A stretch of 64,000 bases of DNA, taken from contig JADKAQ010000046.1 of NCBI GenBank assembly GCA_016719105.1, positions 682,001 through 746,000 of the forward strand, given 5' to 3'. Shown piece after piece: positions 9,001 through 16,679 of the stretch (positions within the stretch are counted from its first letter, which is position 1; every line of letters begins with the position of its first letter). Under the pieces are notes generated by a model that was given only the letters and a program-made list of their open reading frames with translations, had not been told where the DNA came from and searched no databases. The position numbers and the translations under genes were made by a program. The stretch comes from Gemmatimonadota bacterium. Its GTDB lineage: Bacteria > Gemmatimonadota > Gemmatimonadetes > Gemmatimonadales > Gemmatimonadaceae.

Positions 9001-10748
9001 GGGAGTGGCGCCCGCTCACCGGCGGGGCCATCCCGCCCGGTATCGCCTTCATTCTCGAACGGCGGCTGCAACGGCTCTCGCCCGCGGCGCGGCTGATCCT
9101 CACCACCGCCGCGGTCCTCGGCGCCCCCTTCGACCTCGAGTTGCTCCTGGCGACCGCCAACGCCCCGGAGCAGCAGGTCACCGCGGCGCTCGATGAAGCG
9201 AGCAGCGCCGGCGTCATCGTGCGCGATGCGGCGCGCGAGGGACAGTTCAGCTTCACGCACGCCCTGCTCGCCGACGCCATCACCCGGAACCTCCCGGAGC
9301 GTCAGCGGCAGCGCATCCACGAGGTCGCGGCGCGCCTGCTGGAGCTGCGTGCCCCGTCGTCGGTGGACGCCATCGCCGGGCACTACCACGCCGCCGGCCT
9401 CGATACCGACGCCTATCGCTATGCCCTGATGGCGGCCGAGCGCGCCGCCGCCGGCTTCGCGCACGACGCCGCCCTCGACGCATTGCAGGTCGCGCAGCGC
9501 CACGCCCCGTCCGCCCGCAACCTCGCGGAGCTGCGCGTGCGCCTGGCGACCACCGCCTTCGACGCCGGCCGATACGCTGCCGCCGAAACCTGGTGCGACC
9601 TCGCGCTCGAGTGGATGGGCGAGGGCGACGCCCCCGATGCAGCGCTCGCCGTGCGCAACCTGCGCGAGCGCATCCGCGTGCACCGGGGCAAGCCACCGCT
9701 GCGCGCCATTCAGGAGCTGCGCACCCTCCTTGTCGACGCCCCCGGGGGCGACTCGACGATGCGCGCCGGCGTGCAGCTGGCGGCGTCGGCACTGGCCGCG
9801 TCGGTCGCCGACTGGCATCTCACCACCACCCTCGCCCGCAAGGCGATCGAGATCGCCGGCATCCGCGGGTCGCTGTCGCAGCGCGCCGAGGCCCACCGGC
9901 TCATGGCCCTCGGGCGCTATGACTCGGCCCCGGGCGAGGCCTTCGCCTTCGCGCGCGAGGCCATCGCCGACGGCACCGCCGCTGGCGATCGCGCGGTGAC
10001 CGCCCTCGCCCGCCTCACCTTGGGCGAACTGTACCTGCGCGCCGGCCACCTCCCGCACGCCGAGGAGTCACTGGGCGAAGCGCTCGACGCGGCGCGAGGC
10101 GCCCATGCGGCCCCGCTCGCCGCGTGCGTCTCCCGCGCCCTCGGCGAACTGCGCGCACGACAGGGGAACTTCGGGGAATCGACGCAGTGGCTCGGCGACG
10201 CCGAACGCATCTTCACTGCGCTCGGCGACGCCCCCGAACAGATGCGCACCACCCTCGTCGCCGCGCACGCCGCTCGCGAGCAGCGCGAACGCCAGCGTGC
10301 CCACGCCCTGTACGACACCGCCGCGACCGCGGCGCGCACCCTGGATATCGCCTGGGCGGAGATGACCGCGCTGGCCGGTGCGGCGCTCACTAACGGCGGC
10401 CCCACCTCGCCCACGGCGCAGGCGCGCTGGCAGCGTGCCAACGAACTGATCGCCGGTGCCACCCCCGACTGGTGGTTCCCCGGTCGTGAACTCGTGGATG
10501 CGGTCGCACTGCAGACGGCACTTGGCGCGGGACATAGTGGCGCCGCCTTCGATCACTTCGCCCGCGCGCTGCGACGCTTCGAGGCCGTCGACCCCTATGC
10601 GGGGGCCTGGCTGGTCGCGGAATGCGCCAACGGCCTGGAGCAGGCGGGGCTGCCGGCGATCGCCGTCACGCGGCGCCTCGCCAGCGAGCGAGCGCAGGCA
10701 TTGGCCTTCGGTCCACTTCTCGATCGTCTCGCCGACACGATCACGTAG
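6054..10748 (+). CDS. TPR/HD-GYP/GGDEF/STAND-ATPase/TPR fusion protein
   Basis: 1564 aa, predicted soluble. Order: N-terminal TPR-like helices (about 20-340); HD-GYP domain (about 350-520) with HDIGK at 397-401, HHE at 450 and GYP at 458-460, all metal and signature residues present, so c-di-GMP hydrolysis is expected; GGDEF domain (about 570-710) whose A-site reads GSDEF (628-632) with an inhibitory-site RxxD (RTGD, 619-622) five residues before it; AAA_16/STAND ATPase (about 725-1000) with Walker A GEEGIGKT (759-766) and Walker B VLVFEDMQW (E866, D867); C-terminal TPR-like repeats (about 1100-1560). The last two parts resemble MalT/adenylyl-cyclase-type signal-transducing ATPases. The ATG at 6054 is chosen over a TTG at 6030. 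No strong ribosome site. It stands alone between SusCD operon 1 (divergent) and the cupredoxin-like gene. No DNA-binding output domain is visible. Confidence 0.88.
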   Translation: MSAADPTTPDLEALLDQGRLAELRGQTQSARDLYERALHSLVPGTPAWTIARLLLGIGRTHLANRNLGAALDCVEAVIALPEESGMDVAIAEAHELRGRIRWREGQLGAAAEDFTDSRHRARLAGRPALAALGATHLADLALLRGDSAEAIALAEMAVTEYRSGGDEALAGLTAARLATLYADAKRWNAAEQAFAAAAASATQRRDEHLLAILELARAEMALDRANVERAQASAERALDLARRLDDVALIARALTLNGVVARELGDHARAERLLEQGDRQAQELDDLLLIAETARERADLLARDDRHAEALGALNRAYRALAQLRVRGADGDATRRLRRLDDGFIDVVRRWAQRIESKDHATAGHCDRVADLTCEIARRMGVEAHALVWYRVGAYLHDIGKLEVPPAILNKAGRLSAEEWAIVKRHPAAGAAMLRGVDFPWEVRPIVESHHECWDGSGYPHGLAGEEIPLAARIFTVADVYDALVSRRSFKAALSHHEALDVMRRDVGRQFDPAVFKVFEEVVRDGIAIPGITSAAALPARVETREPPLLDDALTSVADRASWTQRAARLLGARQGNAQPVALLLLDIDHFSRVNATYGRLQGDDLLWAVAKVLQRGLRTGDLIGRRGSDEFVILLPATTSEVALEIAERLREACARLRCARRDAPEEEIAISVSVAVASAPQDGETVEGLLAATDRALYRAKRDGRDRVVVADQADAHAARARLDFDAFVAREDELRTLVGQLDLASRGDARLVSLVGEEGIGKTALVRHLEPEIRLRAGTLLTAQCLDGDQSAPYAPWTDIVARLHSMGMLALEEWRALPQIIPDIPPPRDGDDWALTPSLLQEEIVRAVRRVARDRLLVLVFEDMQWADAASWAVLDILMGAVDAERLFIVVTLRPDEARSAADWRRRLTQRARASQLSLRRFTLDELRRWAQVVFRDADPGDEFPRILHEYTEGIPLNVVHVLHAFAEAGGIWYGGTRWEWRPLTGGAIPPGIAFILERRLQRLSPAARLILTTAAVLGAPFDLELLLATANAPEQQVTAALDEASSAGVIVRDAAREGQFSFTHALLADAITRNLPERQRQRIHEVAARLLELRAPSSVDAIAGHYHAAGLDTDAYRYALMAAERAAAGFAHDAALDALQVAQRHAPSARNLAELRVRLATTAFDAGRYAAAETWCDLALEWMGEGDAPDAALAVRNLRERIRVHRGKPPLRAIQELRTLLVDAPGGDSTMRAGVQLAASALAASVADWHLTTTLARKAIEIAGIRGSLSQRAEAHRLMALGRYDSAPGEAFAFAREAIADGTAAGDRAVTALARLTLGELYLRAGHLPHAEESLGEALDAARGAHAAPLAACVSRALGELRARQGNFGESTQWLGDAERIFTALGDAPEQMRTTLVAAHAAREQRERQRAHALYDTAATAARTLDIAWAEMTALAGAALTNGGPTSPTAQARWQRANELIAGATPDWWFPGRELVDAVALQTALGAGHSGAAFDHFARALRRFEAVDPYAGAWLVAECANGLEQAGLPAIAVTRRLASERAQALAFGPLLDRLADTIT

Positions 10749-10759
10749 GAACTCGCGCG

Positions 10760-10780
10760 CACCACTTCACCGGTGGTGCT
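10760..10780 (+). terminator. Hairpin after the c-di-GMP/ATPase gene
   Basis: Perfect 7-base arms (10760-10766 and 10774-10780, GCACCAC/GTGGTGC) with a 7-base loop, 12 bases after the stop codon. There is only a short T-containing tail (TTCGT), so intrinsic termination is likely weak. Confidence 0.45.
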
Positions 10781-10900
10781 TCGTCTGCGCAGGTCACGTC
10801 GCTGCACGACTGACAGGTCGTCGCGCGAATCTCTCTGGCGCCAATGCTCCGGATATCGGAGTTTAGGGGACCCACCACCCACGCGCCGAGGGATTCACTC

Positions 10901-11794
10901 ATGCGACGTCGTTTGCATTGCGCGACGCTGACGTTCTGCTGTTCGCTGTCGCTCGCTGCCGGACCGCTGACGGCCCAAGCCACGAAGGCCGCACCCACGC
11001 CCACGCAGCGGCGCGAGGCGGTGCAGCGCGCCGGCGGCATTCCGGGGACCGAACTCCTCATCGTTGCATCCGACAAGGGCTTTGAGGCTCCCGCGCAGGT
11101 CGATGCCGGGCTCGTCAACATCCGGCTCTTCAATCGATCGGCGTCCCAACAGCACTTCAGCATCCTCAAGGTCGACCGCCTCGACCGCCTGGCGCAGATC
11201 TCGGACTATCTGCGCGGCGGCGACTGGAACGTGCCGTGGATCAATCGCATGGGGGGGCCGGAGTCGACGCCGGCCGGCGGCGTGTCCTCGGTGTCGATGG
11301 TGCTCGAGCCCGGTCGCTACGTCATCGCCCAACTCCCGATCAACCCGGCCCCCGGCGGCCCGCTCATCCTGGGCGAAGTGGAGGAGCTGTCGGTGACCCG
11401 TCGCCCCGGGGCGACCGTGACGGCTGCCCTCCCGGCTACCGAGAGCGTGCTCAAGATGTATGAGTGGAACTACCAGCTCGAGGGACCGCTCAATGCCGGG
11501 CGGCGCACGATTCGTGTAGACAACACCGGGCAGTTCGAGCATCAGGTCTGGATCGTTCGCATCCTCCCCGGCAAAGGGCTGGCCGACGCGGTGAAGTGGG
11601 CGGAGAAGCCGTCGGGTCCCCCTCCGTTCGAAGGGGTGGGCGGGACGACGAATCTCGCGCGCGGGCGGTCGGTCAACGTCACGGTCGACCTGCTCCCCGG
11701 CGACTACGCGCTGCTGTGCGTGACCTTGAATCCGCTCTCCAAGCAGCTGCACTCCCAGCACGGGATGATCAAGGCCTTCCGGGTCACCCAGTAG
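10901..11794 (+). CDS. Exported protein with duplicated cupredoxin-like domains
   Basis: 297 aa. The ATG at 10901 has GAGGG eight bases upstream. Signal peptide 1-26 (ends PLTAQA), so periplasmic or secreted. Two halves resemble each other: GLVNIRLFNRSASQQHFSI pairs with RRTIRVDNTGQFEHQVWIV, and LEPGRYVIAQLPIN pairs with LLPGDYALLCVTLN. This suggests two tandem beta-sandwich domains. Only the second keeps a Cys-His-Met set at its end (C273, H284/H287, M289), the layout of a type-1 copper site; the first lacks the Cys and Met. Function unknown; copper binding is inference. It lies between two unrelated transcription units, upstream of SusCD pair 2 with 168 bases between, and may be its own unit. 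Confidence 0.75.
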   Translation: MRRRLHCATLTFCCSLSLAAGPLTAQATKAAPTPTQRREAVQRAGGIPGTELLIVASDKGFEAPAQVDAGLVNIRLFNRSASQQHFSILKVDRLDRLAQISDYLRGGDWNVPWINRMGGPESTPAGGVSSVSMVLEPGRYVIAQLPINPAPGGPLILGEVEELSVTRRPGATVTAALPATESVLKMYEWNYQLEGPLNAGRRTIRVDNTGQFEHQVWIVRILPGKGLADAVKWAEKPSGPPPFEGVGGTTNLARGRSVNVTVDLLPGDYALLCVTLNPLSKQLHSQHGMIKAFRVTQ

Positions 11795-11816
11795 CAGCTG
11801 ACGTCTTAGCAGACTC

Positions 11817-11844
11817 TTGACGGCTCGTCCCGGAGCCGTAGCAT
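11817..11844 (+). promoter_or_regulatory. Putative promoter of SusCD operon 2 with overlapping inverted repeat
   Basis: TTGACG (11817-11822), 16 bases, TAGCAT (11839-11844). A 7-base inverted repeat (11820-11826 and 11833-11839, ACGGCTC/GAGCCGT) fills the spacer and touches both hexamers, a place where an operator could act. Alternatively the repeat is the terminator of the preceding gene, which ends at 11794. Confidence 0.4.
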
Positions 11845-11852
11845 GGGTCACA

Positions 11853-11884
11853 CGCCGCGAACGCTTTGTCACGCGTTCGCGGCG
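11853..11884 (+). promoter_or_regulatory. Strong hairpin in the leader of SusC gene 2
   Basis: A perfect 12-base inverted repeat, CGCCGCGAACGC (11853-11864) and GCGTTCGCGGCG (11873-11884), with an 8-base loop. It lies between the putative promoter and the SusC start at 11963. No U-run follows, so it looks more like an mRNA leader structure or a protein-binding palindrome than a terminator. Confidence 0.5.
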
Positions 11885-11962
11885 CTTTCGTGTCGTCCCC
11901 CCCGTCGGCGGCGCGAACGCGGGTGTCCCTCCCTGTCCACCCTTAGCAGCTGGAGGAGCTTC

Positions 11963-14900
11963 ATGCATCGTTTCAGGTTGGATCGGCGGCTTCGAGCATA
12001 CGGTCTTGCGCTGGCGTTGGCCCTACTCGGGACAGCGACGACGCGCGCCGAGGCGCAACAGCCCCAGGTCACCGGGCGGGTGACCGCATCGGACGTGAAC
12101 GAGCCGCTGTCCGACGTCCGGGTGATCGTGCTCGGAACCTCGGTCTTCACCGTCACCAACGCTCAGGGGAACTTCACCCTGCGCGGGCTGCCGGCCGGGA
12201 GCTATGAGGTGCGCGTCCTGCGGGTGGGCTACCAGGAGCAGAAGAAGTCGGTCGCGGTGACGGCGAGTGGTCCCGCGGTCACACTCAACTTCGCGATGGT
12301 GCGCACGGTGGTGCAGCTGCAAGCGGTGGTCACCACCGCTACGGGTGAACAGCGCCGCGTGGAGCTCGGGAACTCGGTCGCCACGATCGACGCCGCCAAG
12401 ACGGTGGAGAGCGGGAGCGTGAAGAACATGGGCGACCTGCTGGTGGCCAAGGCCGCCGGCGTGCAGATCCTCCCGTCCAACATGACCGCCGGCGGGAGCC
12501 GCGTGCGCATTCGCGGCACCTCGTCGCTCTCGCTCAGCAACGACCCGATCTACGTGATCGACGGCGTGCGCATGACGAGCACCGGCGGGACGGGGATCGG
12601 GGTGGGCGGGACGGCGCCGAGCCGTGTCAACGACATCAATCCCGAGGAAATCGAGAACATCGAGGTCGTGAAGGGACCGTCAGCCGCAACGCTGTACGGC
12701 ACCGACGCGGCCAACGGCGTGGTGGTGATCACCACCAAGCGCGGACGCGCCGGTGCCGCGCGATGGAGCGTGTACGGCGAGCAGGGGGTCATCCAGGACA
12801 AGAACGACTACCCCACCACCTACGCCATCCTTGGACACCTCCCGGCGACGCCCACGGTCGCGCGCCGGTGCTGGCTCTATGAGACCGCGCTCGGCACGTG
12901 CATCGAGGACAGCACGTCGGCCCTCAACCTGTTCAAGGACAAGGACCTCACCCCCATCAAGGATGGCTGGCGATGGCAGGGGGGTGCGCAGGTGTCGGGC
13001 GGCACCGACGCGGTGCGCTACTTCGTCAGCGGTGAATACGAGAGCGAGGCGGGGCCGCTCAGCATCCCCGACTACGATCGCCGCCGCTTCGACTCGCTGC
13101 AGGTGCGCATCTACGACTACATGAACCGCCCCAACGTGGCGATCAAGGGGTCGTACCGCGCCAACATCAACATCACCCCCAATCCCAAGCTCGACCTCGG
13201 GGTGACGTCCAACTTCATCAAGCTCGACCAGCGCCTGCCGCAGGTCGACAACAACGTCAACTCGTTCTGGTACAACGGCACGGTGGGCTACGGCTACAAG
13301 AACGCCGGCCCCAACTACACGGCGCGCGGCTCGTTAGGCCAGCCGCTGCAGGGATGGAACCTCTTCACCCCGGGCGACATCTTCCAGTACAGCACGCAGC
13401 AGGAAGTGCAGCGCGCCATCAACTCGGCCACCGCCAACTGGCGCCCCTTCTCCTGGCTGCAGAACCGCGCCGACGTCGGGCTCGACCTCTCCGACCGCGT
13501 CGACTTCCAGCTGTGCCGCTTTGGGGAATGCTCCGACTTCGGCACCAACCGCCTGGGGCGCGCCCGCGACGTTCGCGCCAATATCCGCAACATCACCATC
13601 AATCTTGGCTCCACCGCCACCTGGCAGTACAAGCCGTGGTTGAACTTCAAGACCACTGGCGGCGCGCAGTACGTCAACTACGGGTTCAAGTCGTCCGACG
13701 CGCAGGGCTCGACGTTGCCGCCAGGGGCCGAGACGCCCGGAGCCGGTACCATCCCCTCCATCGTGTCCGGCACGACGCTCACCAAGACGCTCGGCGTCTT
13801 TGTCGAGGAGCAGGCCTCGCTCAACGACCGCCTCTTCCTCACCGCCGCGGTGCGCACCGACCAGAACTCGGCCTTCGGCACCGAGTTCCAGCGCGTGTAC
13901 TATCCCAAGGGGTCGCTGTCGTGGATCATCTCCGACGAGGGCTTCTTTCCCAAGCTGTCATGGCTGTCGTCGTTGCGCCTGCGGTCGGCGTACGGCGCCT
14001 CTGGCGTGCAGCCCGGCCCCAACGACGCATTGCGCACCTTTGCCGTTGCGACGACCAACATCGCGGGCGCCGAAGTCGCCGGCCTGCGCTCCGCCCTGCT
14101 CGGCAACGCCGCGCTCAAGCCCGAACGGACCACCGAGCTGGAGTTCGGCACCGACGCGCGCTTCTTCAACGATCGCGTCAACCTCGAACTCACCTACTAC
14201 GACAAGACGTCGCAGGACGCGCTCATCGCCCAGACCATCGCCCCGTCGGCGGGGTCGGCGGCCACCACGGTGCTGGCCAACCTGGGTGAGGTGCGCAACT
14301 GGGGTTACGAGGCGCTGCTGAACGCGCAACTCGTCTCGCGTCGCAACTTCGCCTGGGACGCGACCGTCTCCGCCTCGCGCAACAGCAACGAGCTGCTGAC
14401 GTTAGGCAACGATGCCGCGGGCAAGCCCATTCCCCCGATCATCGGGACGTCGACGCAGCAGCGCCCCGGCTATCCCGCTCAACGGCTACTGGCAGCGCGG
14501 CTTCAGCTACAACGATGCCAACAAGGACGGCATCATCGTCCCCGCCGAGGTCACGATCGACACCGCGGTGACCTTCCAGGGCTACTCGCAGCCGCGCCTC
14601 GAACTCACGTTCGTCAACGGCTTCGACCTGTTCAACCGGCGCCTCCGCATCTCGTCGCTCATCGACCACAAGAGCGGCTACAAGGTGCTCAACTCCGAAC
14701 AGCAGTTCCTCTGCCAGCAGTCGCTGTCGTGCAAGGCGACGTCGAGCCACGACGCCACGCCGTACGAACAGGCCCGCGCCATCGCGCAGCGTTTCAAGAC
14801 GCCGCAGACCACCGCCGGCTACATGGAAGACGTGACGTTCACGCGCATCCGCGAACTCTCCGCCACCTACAACGTGGAGAGCGCCTGGGCGCAGCGCCTG

Positions 14901-15071
14901 CTCAAGGCGCAGAGCGTGGGGCTGGTCTTCGCCGTGCGCAACCTCGCGGTCTTCACCGACTGGACCGGCGTCGACCCGGAACAGAACTACGGCGAGGCCA
15001 ACCTGCAGCAGACGCTGCTCACCGCCGGGCCGCCGCGCTACTTCACGTTCCGCGTCAACCTGCGGTACTAA
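11963..15071 (+). pseudogene. SusC-type TonB-dependent receptor (pair 2), frameshifted near 14474
   Basis: ATG at 11963 with GGAGGAG four bases upstream. Signal peptide (1-31, ending TTRAEAQQ), carboxypeptidase-regulatory-like domain (about 36-115), plug domain (NDPIYVIDGVRM, IENIEVVKGPSAATLYG), then barrel. The frame is clean to about codon 837, where the reading ...TSTQQRPGYP turns to nonsense. Deleting one C in the CCC at 14474-14476 restores ...PGYPLNGYWQRGFSYNDANKDG and continues to the stop at 15071, ending in the expected aromatic residue (FRVNLRY). The repaired protein would be 1035 aa. Without repair, translation runs in the wrong frame to 15673, far into the SusD gene. This is either a real single-base insertion that kills the transporter or a sequence error; the partner SusD gene is intact, which favours error or a very recent mutation. 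Confidence 0.85.
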
Positions 15072-15095
15072 CCTCCAAAGGCCGAGACCTTCTCA

Positions 15096-16472
15096 ATGAC
15101 TACGCACACTCTGCGTCCTCGTGGGATCGTGACCGTTGGAGTCATGATCCTCAGCAGCACCCTCGGGTGCAGCAACTTCCAGGACCGCCTCCTGGCGGCC
15201 CCGGACCCCGACGTCATCAACCCGGCCACGGTCAACTCGCCGGCCGCCGCCGAAGCCATGCGCGTCGGCGCCCTCTCGCGTGTCCGCAACATCACCGCCG
15301 GCGGCGAAGGCGCCTGGATGCTCGGCGGGCTGCTCGTCGACGAATGGAAGTCGGGCGACACCTTCCTGCAGCGCAACGAGACCGACCAGCGCATCATCCA
15401 GGACAACAACGCCAACGTCCAGACGATGATGCGCGAGATTTATCGCGTACGCACCAGCGCCCGCGAAGCGCTCGCCACCCTCAAGCAGTACGTCCCGGGG
15501 ACCCCCGCATATCAGGGACAGATGTACTGGGCGATGGCATTGTCGGAGATCACGCTGGCCGAGGCGTTCTGCAACGGCACACCATTAGGCGACGCGTCCA
15601 GCGGCGCGCCGGAGTACGGCCCACCGCTCACCAACCAGCAGGTCTTTCAGCTGGCCCTGGCGCATGCCGATAGCGCCCTCACCCTCGCCAACGGTACGGA
15701 TGCCACGTCCACGGCCATTCGCAACGCCGCGGCGGTGACCAAGGCACGCGCACAGCTCAACCTGGGGCAGTTCACCAGCGTCGCGGCGACCGTGGCCAAC
15801 GTCCCGACCAACTTCCAGAATCTGGCCACCTTCGCGCTCACCTCGGGCGACAACCAAATCTGGAGCCTCAACACCAACCAGAAGCGCTGGGTGGTCGGCG
15901 ACTCGTTTGACGTGGGCGGACGTATCGCCAACGCCATTCCGTTCGCATCGGCGGGCGATCCACGTATCAAGGTCACCGGCAACTCCACGGCGTCGTCTCC
16001 GGCCGGCAAGTCGTTCGACGGATCGACCAGCTTCGTGGCCCAGACGAACTTCGGCCGCGTCGAATCGACCCCGATCGTGTCGGGGCTCGATGCCCGGTTG
16101 TATGAAGCCGAGGCCCGCCTGCAGGCCAACGACTTCACCGGGATGATGACCATCCTGAACGGGCTGCGTGCCGCGCCGCCCAATCTCGGCACCTTCACCC
16201 CAGCGGCGATGGCGGCCCTCCCGGCGCCGGCCGACCGCAATGCCGCGATCGACACGTACTTCCGCGAAAAGGCGTTCTGGGTCTTCGGGCGCGGCCAGCG
16301 CCACGGCGACCTCCGCCGACTGGTGCGGCAGTACGGGCGCACGCAGGCCAACGTCTTCCCCTCAGGACAGTTCTTCAAGGGTGGCCAGTACGGCGCTGAC
16401 GTCAACTTCCCGGTCACCGTCGACGAGCAGAACAACCCGGCCTTCACGGGGTGCATCGATCGCAACCCGTAG
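15096..16472 (+). CDS. RagB/SusD-family outer-membrane lipoprotein (pair 2)
   Basis: 458 aa. Signal peptide with lipobox STLGC (lipidated C25). SusD-type features: alpha-helical TPR-like core (MYWAMALSEITLAEAFCNG, ALTLANGTDATS) and the C-terminal signature FGRGQRHGDLRRLVRQYG, a variant of the family's ELWLEGRRLGDLR motif. It follows the stop of the (repaired) SusC frame by 24 bases and would cap that channel on the cell surface. A 12-base-stem hairpin follows at 16501. It differs clearly from the SusD at 1550, so the two pairs probably take different substrates. The ligand cannot be told from sequence. Confidence 0.9.
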   Translation: MTTHTLRPRGIVTVGVMILSSTLGCSNFQDRLLAAPDPDVINPATVNSPAAAEAMRVGALSRVRNITAGGEGAWMLGGLLVDEWKSGDTFLQRNETDQRIIQDNNANVQTMMREIYRVRTSAREALATLKQYVPGTPAYQGQMYWAMALSEITLAEAFCNGTPLGDASSGAPEYGPPLTNQQVFQLALAHADSALTLANGTDATSTAIRNAAAVTKARAQLNLGQFTSVAATVANVPTNFQNLATFALTSGDNQIWSLNTNQKRWVVGDSFDVGGRIANAIPFASAGDPRIKVTGNSTASSPAGKSFDGSTSFVAQTNFGRVESTPIVSGLDARLYEAEARLQANDFTGMMTILNGLRAAPPNLGTFTPAAMAALPAPADRNAAIDTYFREKAFWVFGRGQRHGDLRRLVRQYGRTQANVFPSGQFFKGGQYGADVNFPVTVDEQNNPAFTGCIDRNP

Positions 16473-16500
16473 GCACGCACGGTTTCTCCACGCCTGTCCC

Positions 16501-16531
16501 GAACGCCCCGGCGCTGTTGGCCGGGGCGTTC
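16501..16531 (+). terminator. Terminator of SusCD operon 2
   Basis: Perfect 12-base stem (16501-16512 and 16520-16531, GAACGCCCCGGC and its complement), 7-base loop, 28 bases after the SusD stop. The tail is pyrimidine-rich (GTCGTCCTTCCCC) but not a true T-run. Confidence 0.65.
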
Positions 16532-16679
16532 GTCGTCCTTCCCCCGACCACGCGGTCACGGCGAACCAGCATCTTCCCCAACGCGTGCGTTCCAGTAGAG
16601 TTGTTCGCCGCGTCATGGCACGATGCCATTCCGTCCAACCCGAGCTTTCTCCCGTCTCCCGTCTCCCGTCTTGAGCCTC

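Noticed and set aside
6447..10058. Open frame of about 1200 codons opposite the c-di-GMP/ATPase gene
   Set aside because: Antisense shadow typical of GC-rich DNA: no homology, odd composition, no ribosome site; the + frame carries all motifs.
15072..15673. Continuation of the SusC 2 frame beyond 15071
   Set aside because: This is out-of-frame translation after the indel at 14474; it covers the SusD gene and has no receptor homology.
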